From a virus, in IMG/VR virus record IMGVR_UViG_3300048037_000106, positions 1-35,722 of that record: a stretch of 35,722 nucleotides of DNA. One strand, 5' to 3'. The position numbers were made by a program, and so were the translations under genes. Under the pieces are notes generated by a model. It made no database searches. It worked only from the letters and a program-made list of their open reading frames with translations, and was not told where the DNA came from. Positions within the stretch are counted from its first letter, which is position 1. Every line of letters begins with the position of its first letter. Shown in pieces: positions 12,902 through 19,972 of this stretch.

Positions 12902-13914
12902 GCAAGCAGAACGAATTAGTTGAACTTGCAAGAACTGGCGCATCAGGCGGTGGTGGCAAAAATCTTGTTATAAATGGAGCCTGTCAAGTATCACAAAGAG
13001 CAACGTCAACTACTGGTATAGGTGCTAGTTCTGTTTTTGGTTCAGTAGATAGATTTCAAGTAGCGTCAGGCACTACTGGAAGAGTTACAATGGCACAAGA
13101 CGGCGTAACTGATTTAGCAGGCTTTTCAAAATGTATAAAATTAAGTTGCACAACAGCAAGAACTCCCTCTGCATCTGAATTAATGTTTTTAAGGTATGCT
13201 TGGGAAGGGCATGATTTACAACGTATTAGTAAGGGTACCGCTAGTGCAAAAGCAACAAAAATAAGTTTTTATGTTAAAGCTAGTGGTGTTTTTAATATGG
13301 CTTGTGAGTTATATGATGCCGATAATAACAGACATATATCACAATTATTTGCTACATCAACCAGTTGGAATAGGATAGAATTAGATATTCCTGCTGACAC
13401 AACAGGTGCTTATGGTGACGACAATGGAGCAGGATTGCTTATGCAACTTTGGCTTCATGGCGGTACAGACCGAACAAGCGGAACCCTTCCATCAGCATGG
13501 GCGACTAAATCTTCGAACACTAATCAAGCGGCAGGAATAAGCAACTTTCTTAGCAGTACAAGTAACGAATTTTATTTTACTGGATTGCAATATGAAGTTG
13601 GGGATAAAGTAACGGACTTCGAACACGAAAATTATGGAACGACTTTAGCCAAGTGCCAGAGGTATTATTGGCAAGCCGTTGGTTCAGGGCCACATTATTA
13701 TGCTACTCAATATTCTTCTGGTTATAGATTTGTACAAGTAGATTTTGGACAAGAAATGAGAGCAACCCCAACCGTTACAGTTTCATATGCTGCTGGTGCT
13801 AGTCTTACAAATTATTTACCGAATAGACAACATTGGAAAGCCTATCTTGCAGCGGCTTATAGCGTTGTCACTAGTTACAGAAGTGACAGTTTAAAATTCG
13901 ATGCGGAGCTATAA
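12898..13914 (+). CDS. Carbohydrate-binding-like tail adhesin, copy A
   Basis: The product has 338 residues. After a short tether (MSKQNELVELARTGASGGGGK) comes KNLVINGACQVSQRATS...DRFQV, then SFYVKASGVFNMACELYDADN, WNRIELDIPADTTGAYGDDNGAG, and a FYFTGLQYEVGDKVTDFEHE...CQRYY segment. Together these form a jelly-roll fold frequently found on phage tail tips. The C-terminal domain starts with MRATPTVTVSY and ends in DAEL. The protein at 17780 has the same modules with a different C-terminal domain. It is followed by a 56-residue small protein, as its paralogue is by a 58-residue one. Host-glycan binding is inferred. Confidence 0.75.
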   Translation: MSKQNELVELARTGASGGGGKNLVINGACQVSQRATSTTGIGASSVFGSVDRFQVASGTTGRVTMAQDGVTDLAGFSKCIKLSCTTARTPSASELMFLRYAWEGHDLQRISKGTASAKATKISFYVKASGVFNMACELYDADNNRHISQLFATSTSWNRIELDIPADTTGAYGDDNGAGLLMQLWLHGGTDRTSGTLPSAWATKSSNTNQAAGISNFLSSTSNEFYFTGLQYEVGDKVTDFEHENYGTTLAKCQRYYWQAVGSGPHYYATQYSSGYRFVQVDFGQEMRATPTVTVSYAAGASLTNYLPNRQHWKAYLAAAYSVVTSYRSDSLKFDAEL

Positions 13915-14085
13915 ATGAATATTACAAAAGCAAAACATAATAAATTTGAGGGTCAGGATACTGGTTGTGTAACAGCGACAATAGATGACGTAGAACTGCA
14001 AGTTCCAAAAGATACAGAAAATAGACACTGGGTAGCCATACAAGAATGGGTTGCAGACGGTAATACAATAGAGGAAGCTGACTAA
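13915..14085 (+). CDS. Small tail-fibre-associated protein, copy A
   Basis: The 56-codon product starts MNITKAKH and holds ELQVPKDTENRHWVAIQEWVADGNTIEEAD. It is a paralogue of the 58-residue protein at 18889: both begin MNIT.AK, both contain a VP.D..N.H segment and a W...DGN.I.EA tail, and both immediately follow a carbohydrate-binding-like adhesin. The VPxDxxNxxYxxIxEWxxxGNxI pattern is familiar from marine phages. It may be a chaperone or small cap of the adhesin. The TAATG overlap with the next gene supports translation. Confidence 0.7.
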   Translation: MNITKAKHNKFEGQDTGCVTATIDDVELQVPKDTENRHWVAIQEWVADGNTIEEAD

Positions 14086-15086
14086 TGGCAGGGTATATAG
14101 GCGCAAACACTAGCTCAGTAACTAACAACCAAAATGCGGCTGAACGTAGAAAGAAGTTTACGTTTACAGCTAACACAACTGCGCTTACTGGTTTAAGCTT
14201 TTTACCTAACAAAATACATATATTCCACAACGGAATACGCCTCGTAAAAGATACGGATTTCACAGAGGCGGCTGATGGACAGAGCGTAACCCTTGTAAAT
14301 GCTGCACAAGCAGGCGATGAAGTGGTAGCAGTTACGTTTTCTCAAAACCCTTCATCTGGTGGTTATTCTGATACAGATGTTGACGCACACTTATTAACGG
14401 CAGGCGTTACGCTTGATGCAACGAATGATAGGGTTGGCATGGGGGGCGTAACCTCACCAAGCATACCATTAGAAGTAAAAGGCCGTTCTGCGGATGGAAG
14501 ATTTTTGCGTGGCTTGGATAATGGTGGAACAGATATGCTTGACTTTGGGCATAATGGTACTGAGGCTTTTATTGACGTCACTCATAGTGGTGGTGCATTT
14601 AGCGATTTAGCATTTAAAACTACTGGTGCAGAGCGTATGCGTATCCTTGCTGGTGGGGGTCTTACATTCAACGGAGATACCGCAGCCGACAACGCTTTGG
14701 ACGATTATGAGCAAGGCACATTTAATTTTGAAATGGTTGGTTACTATGGCTCTCCAACACCTAAAGTACAGATACCTGCTCATTACACTAAAATCGGTAA
14801 CACAGTTCATTTCTGGGCGCTTAAATCATCTATAAATAGTACTGGTTACTCAGGCAATATGTGGTTTACTGGATTACCTTTTACTGCACCAGCACCATAC
14901 TCTATAGGCAATATTTCTTTATATTTTATAGGAACCTATACTGGTTACGGGCCACATACATTAATTTCTGGTGGTACTGTTTATGCATTATTGCATCAAA
15001 GTAATGCTTCTTCATGGAGCGCAGTCATGCACAACGTAGTTAGTTCGAATGGTGAAGTATATATGGCTGGAACATATAAAGTTTAA
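14085..15086 (+). CDS. Tail fibre protein with MAGYIG N-terminus, copy A
   Basis: This is a 333-residue protein. The N-terminal module MAGYIGANTSS...RRKKFTFTANTT...IHIFHNGIRLVKDTDFTEA...AGDEVVAVTF is shared with the protein at 15385 and is a known attachment module of phage fibres. It is followed by GGYSDTDVDAHLLTAGVTLD, a domain with ERMRILAGGGLTFNGDTAADNALDDYEQGTF, and a C-terminal beta domain (AHYTKIGNTVHFWALKS...WFTGLPFTAP) ending YMAGTYKV. The YTKIGNxVxF and GLPF motifs occur in many phage tail-tip domains. A receptor-binding role is inferred. Confidence 0.72.
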   Translation: MAGYIGANTSSVTNNQNAAERRKKFTFTANTTALTGLSFLPNKIHIFHNGIRLVKDTDFTEAADGQSVTLVNAAQAGDEVVAVTFSQNPSSGGYSDTDVDAHLLTAGVTLDATNDRVGMGGVTSPSIPLEVKGRSADGRFLRGLDNGGTDMLDFGHNGTEAFIDVTHSGGAFSDLAFKTTGAERMRILAGGGLTFNGDTAADNALDDYEQGTFNFEMVGYYGSPTPKVQIPAHYTKIGNTVHFWALKSSINSTGYSGNMWFTGLPFTAPAPYSIGNISLYFIGTYTGYGPHTLISGGTVYALLHQSNASSWSAVMHNVVSSNGEVYMAGTYKV

Positions 15087-15102
15087 ATAAGAGGAACTTA
15101 AA

Positions 15103-15372
15103 ATGGCACTAACAGAAGAAACAATAGAAGATAAGGTTGAAATTGTTAGTAACAATGATTGGAAAGTAATCCAAGTCAGAGATGCAACGATTGTAAAGCG
15201 AGACGGTGTGGAAATAAGCCGTTCATTCCATAGGCACATTGTTATGCCAGATATAAGCGCAGATGATTTAGCGAATGAAAGTGCAGACGTACAAGCTTTT
15301 GCTGCACAAATTTTTACTGATGAAGTAAAGGCAGCGTATGCTGCACACCTTCAGTCAATGATTAGAGAATAG
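15103..15372 (+). CDS. Small conserved phage protein (ALTEET type)
   Basis: This 89-residue protein begins ALTEETIEDKVEIV, then WKVIQVRDATIVKRDGVEISRSFHRHIVMPD. It ends with an acidic and helical tail in which VQAFAAQIFTDEVKAAYAAHL stands out. The pattern IQVRxATxIxRDGVExSRSFHRHVVxP is well conserved in fibre clusters of marine phages, with no known function. It may be a small tail protein or assembly factor. GAGGAACTTAAA provides the ribosome-binding site. Confidence 0.7.
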   Translation: MALTEETIEDKVEIVSNNDWKVIQVRDATIVKRDGVEISRSFHRHIVMPDISADDLANESADVQAFAAQIFTDEVKAAYAAHLQSMIRE

Positions 15373-15384
15373 GTAAATTTTTTA

Positions 15385-15840
15385 ATGGCAGGCTATATTG
15401 GAAGTACAGGCGCAACGCCCCAAGCTACTCAAACGAGAGATACCTTTACCTGTGTTGGCGGTGAAACCAGTTTTGCCACAGGTGGATATTCGGTCAACTA
15501 TGTTGACGTATTTTTAAATGGTATAAAAATGCAAGTGGGTACGGACGTAACGGCAACTAATGGTTCCGATGTAATTTTTGCCAGTGCTTGTTCAGCTTCG
15601 GACATTGTAGAAGTCATAGCATACAAAACCTTTGAAGTTGCAGGCGCAGTAGGCGGTGGAATGTTCAAGGGTGAGAACGGCACAACTGGCACAAGTGCAG
15701 GCGATATATTTAGAGTTAACGAGCAACAGCTAGACACAGATGTAGAAATTACATCGGCAGAAAATGCCAGTGCAACAGGTCCACTTACAGTGGCTTCTGG
15801 AACAACGCTTACAGTTAATGGGAACTTGACAATCATATGA
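15385..15840 (+). CDS. Tail fibre attachment protein with MAGYIG module, copy B
   Basis: The product has 151 residues. It shares the MAGYIG start and the VNYVDVFLNGIKMQVGTDVTATNGSDVIFASACSASDIVEVIAY module with the fibre at 14085. After that it has only a short tail (ENGTTGTSAGDIFRVNEQQLDTDVEITS...TGPLTVASGTTLTVNGNLTII). That tail segment is typical of the stem of phage fibres. The long distal domain of copy A is absent. The ATGA overlap with the next gene suggests the distal part is now carried by separately encoded short adhesins. Confidence 0.65.
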   Translation: MAGYIGSTGATPQATQTRDTFTCVGGETSFATGGYSVNYVDVFLNGIKMQVGTDVTATNGSDVIFASACSASDIVEVIAYKTFEVAGAVGGGMFKGENGTTGTSAGDIFRVNEQQLDTDVEITSAENASATGPLTVASGTTLTVNGNLTII

Positions 15841-16355
15841 GTACTTTACATGTAGAAAATCTAAAAGGTCTTAGCTCTGGCGGTAATGCCAATAAGATTA
15901 TCGTACCGTCTGGTCAAACGCTTCATGCTACTGGTCATGTTATTCAAACAGTTTCAACAAATTTAGGAGCAGACCATTCTTACAGTTCATCCAGTACAGC
16001 AGAAACTAATATACTGACTTTAAATATTACACCTAAATTTAACACAAGTAAGGTATTAGTTCTTTGTAATTTAGGGTTATACCTTAATAGTAGTGCGGCT
16101 GTGTCTAGAGGTGACCTAGGTATAAGAAGAGACTCTACTCTTGTTCGAGGTCGTGACGATGCAGGGGGGGAAGGGTTTTTTAGAGATAGTAGCGGTCATT
16201 TTAAATCATACATGACAGTTTTTAATTTCTTAGACAGCCCTGCAACAACAAGTGCCATTACTTACAAAGCGTTTCACAAGGGAAATGATTATAATGCAGG
16301 AGGACATTTTAGCCAACACTACACAAGCATGTCACTAATGGAGATAGCCCAATGA
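15837..16355 (+). CDS. Short tail adhesin, copy 1
   Basis: The product has 172 residues. It starts STLHVENLKGLSSGGNANKIIVPSGQTLHATGHVIQTV, a stem segment known from phage fibres. A beta-rich head follows, with LTLNITPKFNTSKVLVLCNLGLYLN in the middle and a C-terminus ending SLMEIAQ. The adjacent gene product has the same stem, ITPKF-TSK core and LMEIAQ end, so the two are tandem paralogues. The head carries a receptor-contact-like, glycine- and charge-rich loop (GRDDAGGEGFF). The start overlaps the previous gene by 4 bases. Confidence 0.65.
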   Translation: MSTLHVENLKGLSSGGNANKIIVPSGQTLHATGHVIQTVSTNLGADHSYSSSSTAETNILTLNITPKFNTSKVLVLCNLGLYLNSSAAVSRGDLGIRRDSTLVRGRDDAGGEGFFRDSSGHFKSYMTVFNFLDSPATTSAITYKAFHKGNDYNAGGHFSQHYTSMSLMEIAQ

Positions 16356-16356
16356 G
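16336..16356 (+). repeat. 21-base direct repeat, copy 1
   Basis: A 21-base sequence (TAATGGAGATAG plus CCCAATGAG) covers the 3' end of one short adhesin gene and the start of the next. It recurs exactly at 16854-16874. Confidence 0.8.
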
Positions 16357-16873
16357 CATCCTGAAGGTAGACACCATAAACGAAAAGACTAGTGGTAATG
16401 GGGTGCAGATTGCAGGCCATGTTGTTCAGATGGTTAATACGTCTTGGAATACTCAAACAGCTATTTCATCGCAAAGTGCTACAGCAATAACTGGTGCATC
16501 TTTAGTAATAACTCCAAAATTTTCAACAAGTAAAATAGTTGTTTTGGTTAATCTTAGCGCAAGAATAGCAGACTCGAATACTACTTATTACAACACTGGT
16601 TTTGAGATTTTAAGAGGCTCAACTCAATTACAGACACTTCCTACAGATAATGCAGGACCATTTGAAATGGGTCATTACGATGGCGGTCATAGCGGTGGAG
16701 AAATTGTTTTAAGGTATGCAAATAATATTGTAGATAGTCCATCAACTACAAGTGCTACAACGTACAGCGTCAAAGGTAAAATTTATGGTACAGCAGGAGC
16801 AATTCTAACTATAAATTCTGGAAATACTACCAATGGACAGTCCTCAATTATATTAATGGAGATAGCCCAATGA
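16352..16873 (+). CDS. Short tail adhesin, copy 2
   Basis: This 173-residue tandem paralogue of the preceding protein has an N-terminal stem SILKVDTINEKTSGNGVQIAGHVVQMV, a core LVITPKFSTSKIVVLVNLSARI and the end ILMEIAQ. The heads differ strongly between stem and core, which fits diversification of a receptor-binding surface. Both proteins also share a DSP-TTSA-TY strand near the C-terminus. The 21-base repeat at both gene ends marks the duplication boundary. Confidence 0.65.
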   Translation: MSILKVDTINEKTSGNGVQIAGHVVQMVNTSWNTQTAISSQSATAITGASLVITPKFSTSKIVVLVNLSARIADSNTTYYNTGFEILRGSTQLQTLPTDNAGPFEMGHYDGGHSGGEIVLRYANNIVDSPSTTSATTYSVKGKIYGTAGAILTINSGNTTNGQSSIILMEIAQ

Positions 16874-16874
16874 G
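16854..16874 (+). repeat. 21-base direct repeat, copy 2
   Basis: This is an exact copy of the 21-base sequence at 16336-16356, again covering the end of a short adhesin gene (LMEIAQ codons) and the ATG of the next. Homologous exchange between the two copies would remove or add one adhesin gene in frame. Confidence 0.8.
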
Positions 16875-17379
16875 TTCTATCTTAAAAGTAGATGAAATAC
16901 AGAACACTGGCGGTACTAGTGCGCTAACCATAGATAGCAGTGGTAGGGTTTTTAGAGGTGTAATTCCAGCGTTTATGGTTAGTTACAATGCTACTTGGGT
17001 ACAACTTTCGGCTAATGACGTTATTCCTTTTAACGTTGATAATGTTGGAAAATTCTTCAATCATGGAGGGCATTTTAATACAAGCAATTATGCTTTTACT
17101 GCACCAGTAACAGGACTTTATTCATTTCTTTTCAATGCTTACACAGCACAATCTGATACGTTTAATTCTTTTGCACCTTATTTAAATGGCTCAATAGTAA
17201 ATGACGGTACTACTTATGGTCTTTATGTTCAATCTGGAGAAGATGCAGCGGCAGACCATACAGTGTCTTATACTTTTTTACTAAATCTTTCAGCAAACGA
17301 TGTAATAAAAATGCACGCCACTTCTGGTTCAGATATTTACGGTCACCAAAGTCATTTTGGTGGATATTTAATAGGATAG
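16870..17379 (+). CDS. Short tail adhesin with C1q/TNF-like head
   Basis: The product has 169 residues. After the stem SSILKVDEIQNTGGTSALTIDSSGRV comes a domain with the order of a C1q-like jelly roll. FMVSYNATWVQLSANDVIPFNVDNVGKFFNHGGHF is followed by YAFTAPVTGLYSFLFNAYTA, the hallmark FxAPxxGxYxF motif, then a VSYTFLLNLSANDVIKM strand, and it ends with FGGYLIG. C1q-like heads are trimeric and bind diverse ligands; in phages they serve as tail tips. The stem is similar to that of the two preceding adhesins, so the head has been swapped. Confidence 0.72.
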   Translation: MSSILKVDEIQNTGGTSALTIDSSGRVFRGVIPAFMVSYNATWVQLSANDVIPFNVDNVGKFFNHGGHFNTSNYAFTAPVTGLYSFLFNAYTAQSDTFNSFAPYLNGSIVNDGTTYGLYVQSGEDAAADHTVSYTFLLNLSANDVIKMHATSGSDIYGHQSHFGGYLIG

Positions 17380-17384
17380 GAAAA

Positions 17385-17771
17385 ATGACAGATATAGCTA
17401 CAGCACTAAACGAACTTAACGTAAAAGAATGGGTTTTGCGTGGCGAACCTACCTCTGAAGCAGAGTTCAATGAGATGTTCCGCAAAGTAACAGGCGCAGA
17501 TGATAATGGCTCTGCAATCGAAAGCAGTAACCCTAGTGACTTCGGTGTTACATGGAAGCAAGCATCAGATAAAAAGACTGAGCTAGTTAACGCCAAGCCG
17601 ATGGCCGACCTTCGAGCAGAACGTGACAGACGCTTGGCTGAAACAGATTGGTGGGCTTCTAGTGACATAACCATGAGTTCTGAGCGTATTTCGTATCGTC
17701 AGGATTTAAGAGACATACCAAGTAGCGCAACTAGTTTAGACGATGTGTCGTGGCCTACTAAACCATCGTGA
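17385..17771 (+). CDS. Tail fibre assembly chaperone-like protein
   Basis: The product has 128 residues. The C-terminal half, LRAERDRRLAETDWW and then MSSERISYRQDLRDIPSSA...WPTKP, matches the phage tail assembly chaperone pattern RxxRDxxLxxTDWxxxxD...W..YRQxLRDxP...WPxxP. These small proteins usually help fold or attach fibres encoded next to them. The N-terminal half (ALNELNVKEWVLRGEPTSEAEFNEMF) is an additional helical segment. It lies within the adhesin cluster, between the C1q-like tip and adhesin copy B, which fits the role. Confidence 0.78.
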   Translation: MTDIATALNELNVKEWVLRGEPTSEAEFNEMFRKVTGADDNGSAIESSNPSDFGVTWKQASDKKTELVNAKPMADLRAERDRRLAETDWWASSDITMSSERISYRQDLRDIPSSATSLDDVSWPTKPS

Positions 17772-17779
17772 GGTAACTA

Positions 17780-18886
17780 ATGACTAAAGCAAGAGACATA
17801 GCAGACTTAGGAGCAGTAACAGCTAGGCTTGATACTGTTGGTGGTAGTAGCGGTGCGCTGAGTAACAGAAACCTTATAATTAATGGTGGTATGACAATAA
17901 GTCAGAGAATTGGCACAACTGCTACCGCAATTACTGGCGGTGCTTATGGACTAGACCGTTGGGGTATGTACTATGATGGAAACTCTTACACAACTCAACA
18001 AGTAACAGATGCTCCTGCTGGGTTCTATAACAGTATGAAACTTACCGTTACTGGAACAACTACTCCAAATTATTCTTTCTTTGGACAAAGAATAGAAGGT
18101 TTAAATGTAAATCATTTAGGACTAGGAGCTGCGAATTGTCAAACATTTACAGTTTCATTTTATGTAAAGTCAAGTGTTGCTGGTGTATATTCAATTAGTA
18201 TGACTAATGGTGCCAGTGATTTAGCATACCCAGTACAATACACAATTAATTCTGCTGACACTTGGGAAAGAAAAACTATGACCATCCCACCAATTACAAG
18301 TGGTACATGGACTAAAGATAATACTAACGGATTATACCTAAGAATAAATCTAGGTTCACCAAGCGGTAGAACAGATACGTCTGGTGCATGGAGCAGTGGA
18401 AACTTTGACGGTGCGGATGGTTCTACTGGTGCAGTTACTTGGGCAACTACAAGCGGTGCAACTTTTTACATGACTGGCTGTCAAATAGAACTAGGTACAG
18501 AAGCCACGCCCTTTGATCATCGGTCATTTGGTGATGAGTTGTTAAGGTGCCAGAGGTATTGTATCGATTTAACACCTACTTCTGGAACTTCACCTTATAT
18601 TGGTGCAAGTGCCGCTGCTGGTAATACTACTGTTGCTGTGGCTCATATAGCATTACCAGTACAAATGAGGGCTACACCATCAGCTACCTTATCAGGAACG
18701 GCTGGTAATTATACAGTTTTTAATGGTGCTGACAGAACATGTACTAGCTATGCAATTAATGGAATGAGTCCTCTTGGTGGTGGTATTAATTTTACATGTA
18801 GTGGCGGTGGGCTTACTGCTAATGATGCGTGTGGTATTTATGTTGCTAACACTAATGTAAGAAGTATAATTGAAGCGGAGTTATAG
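17780..18886 (+). CDS. Carbohydrate-binding-like tail adhesin, copy B
   Basis: This 368-residue paralogue of the protein at 12898 begins TKARDIADLGAVTARLD, an attachment peptide, then NLIINGGMTISQRIGT...DRWGMYYDG. It continues with FGQRIEGLNVNHLGLGAANCQTFTVSFYVKSSVAGVYSISM, WERKTMTIPPITSGTW, and FYMTGCQIELGTEATPFDHRSFGDELLRCQRYC. Its C-terminal domain starts MRATPSATLSG and ends EAEL but otherwise differs from copy A. The jelly-roll with the QIELG-ATPF-CQRY end is a well-known tail-tip module. The protein probably gives the particle a second binding specificity. Confidence 0.78.
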   Translation: MTKARDIADLGAVTARLDTVGGSSGALSNRNLIINGGMTISQRIGTTATAITGGAYGLDRWGMYYDGNSYTTQQVTDAPAGFYNSMKLTVTGTTTPNYSFFGQRIEGLNVNHLGLGAANCQTFTVSFYVKSSVAGVYSISMTNGASDLAYPVQYTINSADTWERKTMTIPPITSGTWTKDNTNGLYLRINLGSPSGRTDTSGAWSSGNFDGADGSTGAVTWATTSGATFYMTGCQIELGTEATPFDHRSFGDELLRCQRYCIDLTPTSGTSPYIGASAAAGNTTVAVAHIALPVQMRATPSATLSGTAGNYTVFNGADRTCTSYAINGMSPLGGGINFTCSGGGLTANDACGIYVANTNVRSIIEAEL

Positions 18887-18888
18887 CT

Positions 18889-19065
18889 ATGAATATTACT
18901 AGCGCAAAGTATATTGCTAATATTGTAACAGGTGAAAATTCTTGTATTAATATTGTTTCAGAAGGCAAACTAATATCTGTGCCTTTAGACCCAGACAATT
19001 CCCATTACCAAGCAATTCTTGAGTGGGCGCAAGAAGACGGCAACGAGATACAGGAAGCTGAATGA
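18889..19065 (+). CDS. Small tail-fibre-associated protein, copy B
   Basis: The 58-residue product starts MNITSAKY and contains LISVPLDPDNSHYQAILEWAQEDGNEIQEAE. It is a paralogue of the protein at 13915, in the same position behind a carbohydrate-binding-like adhesin. The pairing at both loci indicates that adhesin and small protein move and work together. The TGA overlaps the next ATG (ATGA), supporting translation. Confidence 0.7.
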   Translation: MNITSAKYIANIVTGENSCINIVSEGKLISVPLDPDNSHYQAILEWAQEDGNEIQEAE

Positions 19066-19277
19066 CTGCATTAAACCCATATGTCGAGCGTGATAATAAT
19101 GCAGTAGGAGCGAATGTTGTATTTGCAGGCAAGCGATATTGGTTGGCAGGATATTGCGAAGGTGACGGCATTTGGAGTGATGACGCACAAGATCAAGGCA
19201 CATGGGCTAATGACAGTGCTGGAACAGGTACATGGGTGGATGATGGTGCAGCGTCAGGAACGTGGACGGATGCTTAG
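19062..19277 (+). CDS. Small protein with tandem tryptophan repeats
   Basis: This is a 71-residue protein. The first half (LNPYVERDNNAVGANVVFAGKRYWLAGYCEGDG) is followed by four imperfect repeats of about 10-12 residues, each with a Gly-x-Trp core and acidic residues: GIWSDD, GTWAND, GTWVDD and GTWTDA. The repeats could form a short beta structure with stacked Trp, possibly a sugar-contact surface. I do not recognise a family for the whole. It starts inside the stop of the small protein before it and ends 37 bases before the collar-domain gene. Confidence 0.6.
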   Translation: MTALNPYVERDNNAVGANVVFAGKRYWLAGYCEGDGIWSDDAQDQGTWANDSAGTGTWVDDGAASGTWTDA

Positions 19278-19314
19278 AAAAATGATACGTTGGGTTTAAG
19301 AAAAGGATTTTATT

Positions 19315-19971
19315 ATGTCTACGACAGCAAATTTAGGTTTAACTAAACCAACGGTAGGTGGAAGTGATAGCACTTGGGGTAATACACTTAACGCCAATTT
19401 TGATTTACTTGACACAGCCGTTAACAAGGCAATGCCTACTGGCGGTATTATTATGTGGTCAGGTGCGGTATCTGCTATTCCGACAGGCTGGGCATTATGT
19501 AACGGTTCAAACGGCACACCTAACTTAACAGGTAAGTTTATCGTTATGGCTGACGCTGATAGCAGTGGAACTTACAATGTTGGAAACAGTGGCGGTGCAA
19601 ATACAGTTACACTAGCAACTGGTGATATTCCTGCTCACTCTCACACTGGTACAGCGGCAAGCGGAGGGGCGCATACTCATACTGGCTCAACTTCTTCGGA
19701 AGGCGCACACACGCACACTTATGTAGATAAATATGTTGAACAAACATCTCTCATTCCGGGCATTGACATTGATTTTAACGCTACAACTTGGGACCCGAAT
19801 GGCTCACTAACTGGCACAACAAGTTCAAGCGGAGCGCATACACACACAGTAAGTATTGCTAGTGGTGGCGCTCACTCGCACACGTTAACTGTTGATAATG
19901 CAGGGGGCGGTGGCGCTCACGAAAACAGACCACCTTACTATGCTTTGGCGTATATAATGAAATTGGCTTAA
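19315..19971 (+). CDS. Tail collar domain protein (short fibre type)
   Basis: This 218-residue protein begins STTANLGLTKPTVGGSDSTWGNTLNANFDLLDTAVN, a common attachment segment. The Phage_Collar domain follows, with GGIIMWSGAVSAIPTGWALCNGSNGTPNLTGKFI at 42-75. The C-terminal part has five (S/T)HxH-type pairs (AHSHTG, AHTHTG, AHTHTY, AHTHTV, AHSHTL), as in fibres such as T4 gp12, where histidine pairs bind metal along the trimer axis. It ends with NRPPYYALAYIMKLA, the usual collar-domain end. It is the last gene of the adhesin cluster. Confidence 0.85.
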   Translation: MSTTANLGLTKPTVGGSDSTWGNTLNANFDLLDTAVNKAMPTGGIIMWSGAVSAIPTGWALCNGSNGTPNLTGKFIVMADADSSGTYNVGNSGGANTVTLATGDIPAHSHTGTAASGGAHTHTGSTSSEGAHTHTYVDKYVEQTSLIPGIDIDFNATTWDPNGSLTGTTSSSGAHTHTVSIASGGAHSHTLTVDNAGGGGAHENRPPYYALAYIMKLA

Positions 19972-19972
19972 T

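Noticed and set aside
19573-19923. CRISPR-like or tandem DNA repeat from the repeated GCGCATACTCAT-type units
   Set aside because: These are codons of the collar-domain His-x-His repeats, irregular in spacing and in frame with the protein.
11190-19971. Diversity-generating retroelement in the adhesin locus
   Set aside because: No reverse transcriptase, template repeat or variable repeat pair was found; variation seems to come from module swapping instead.
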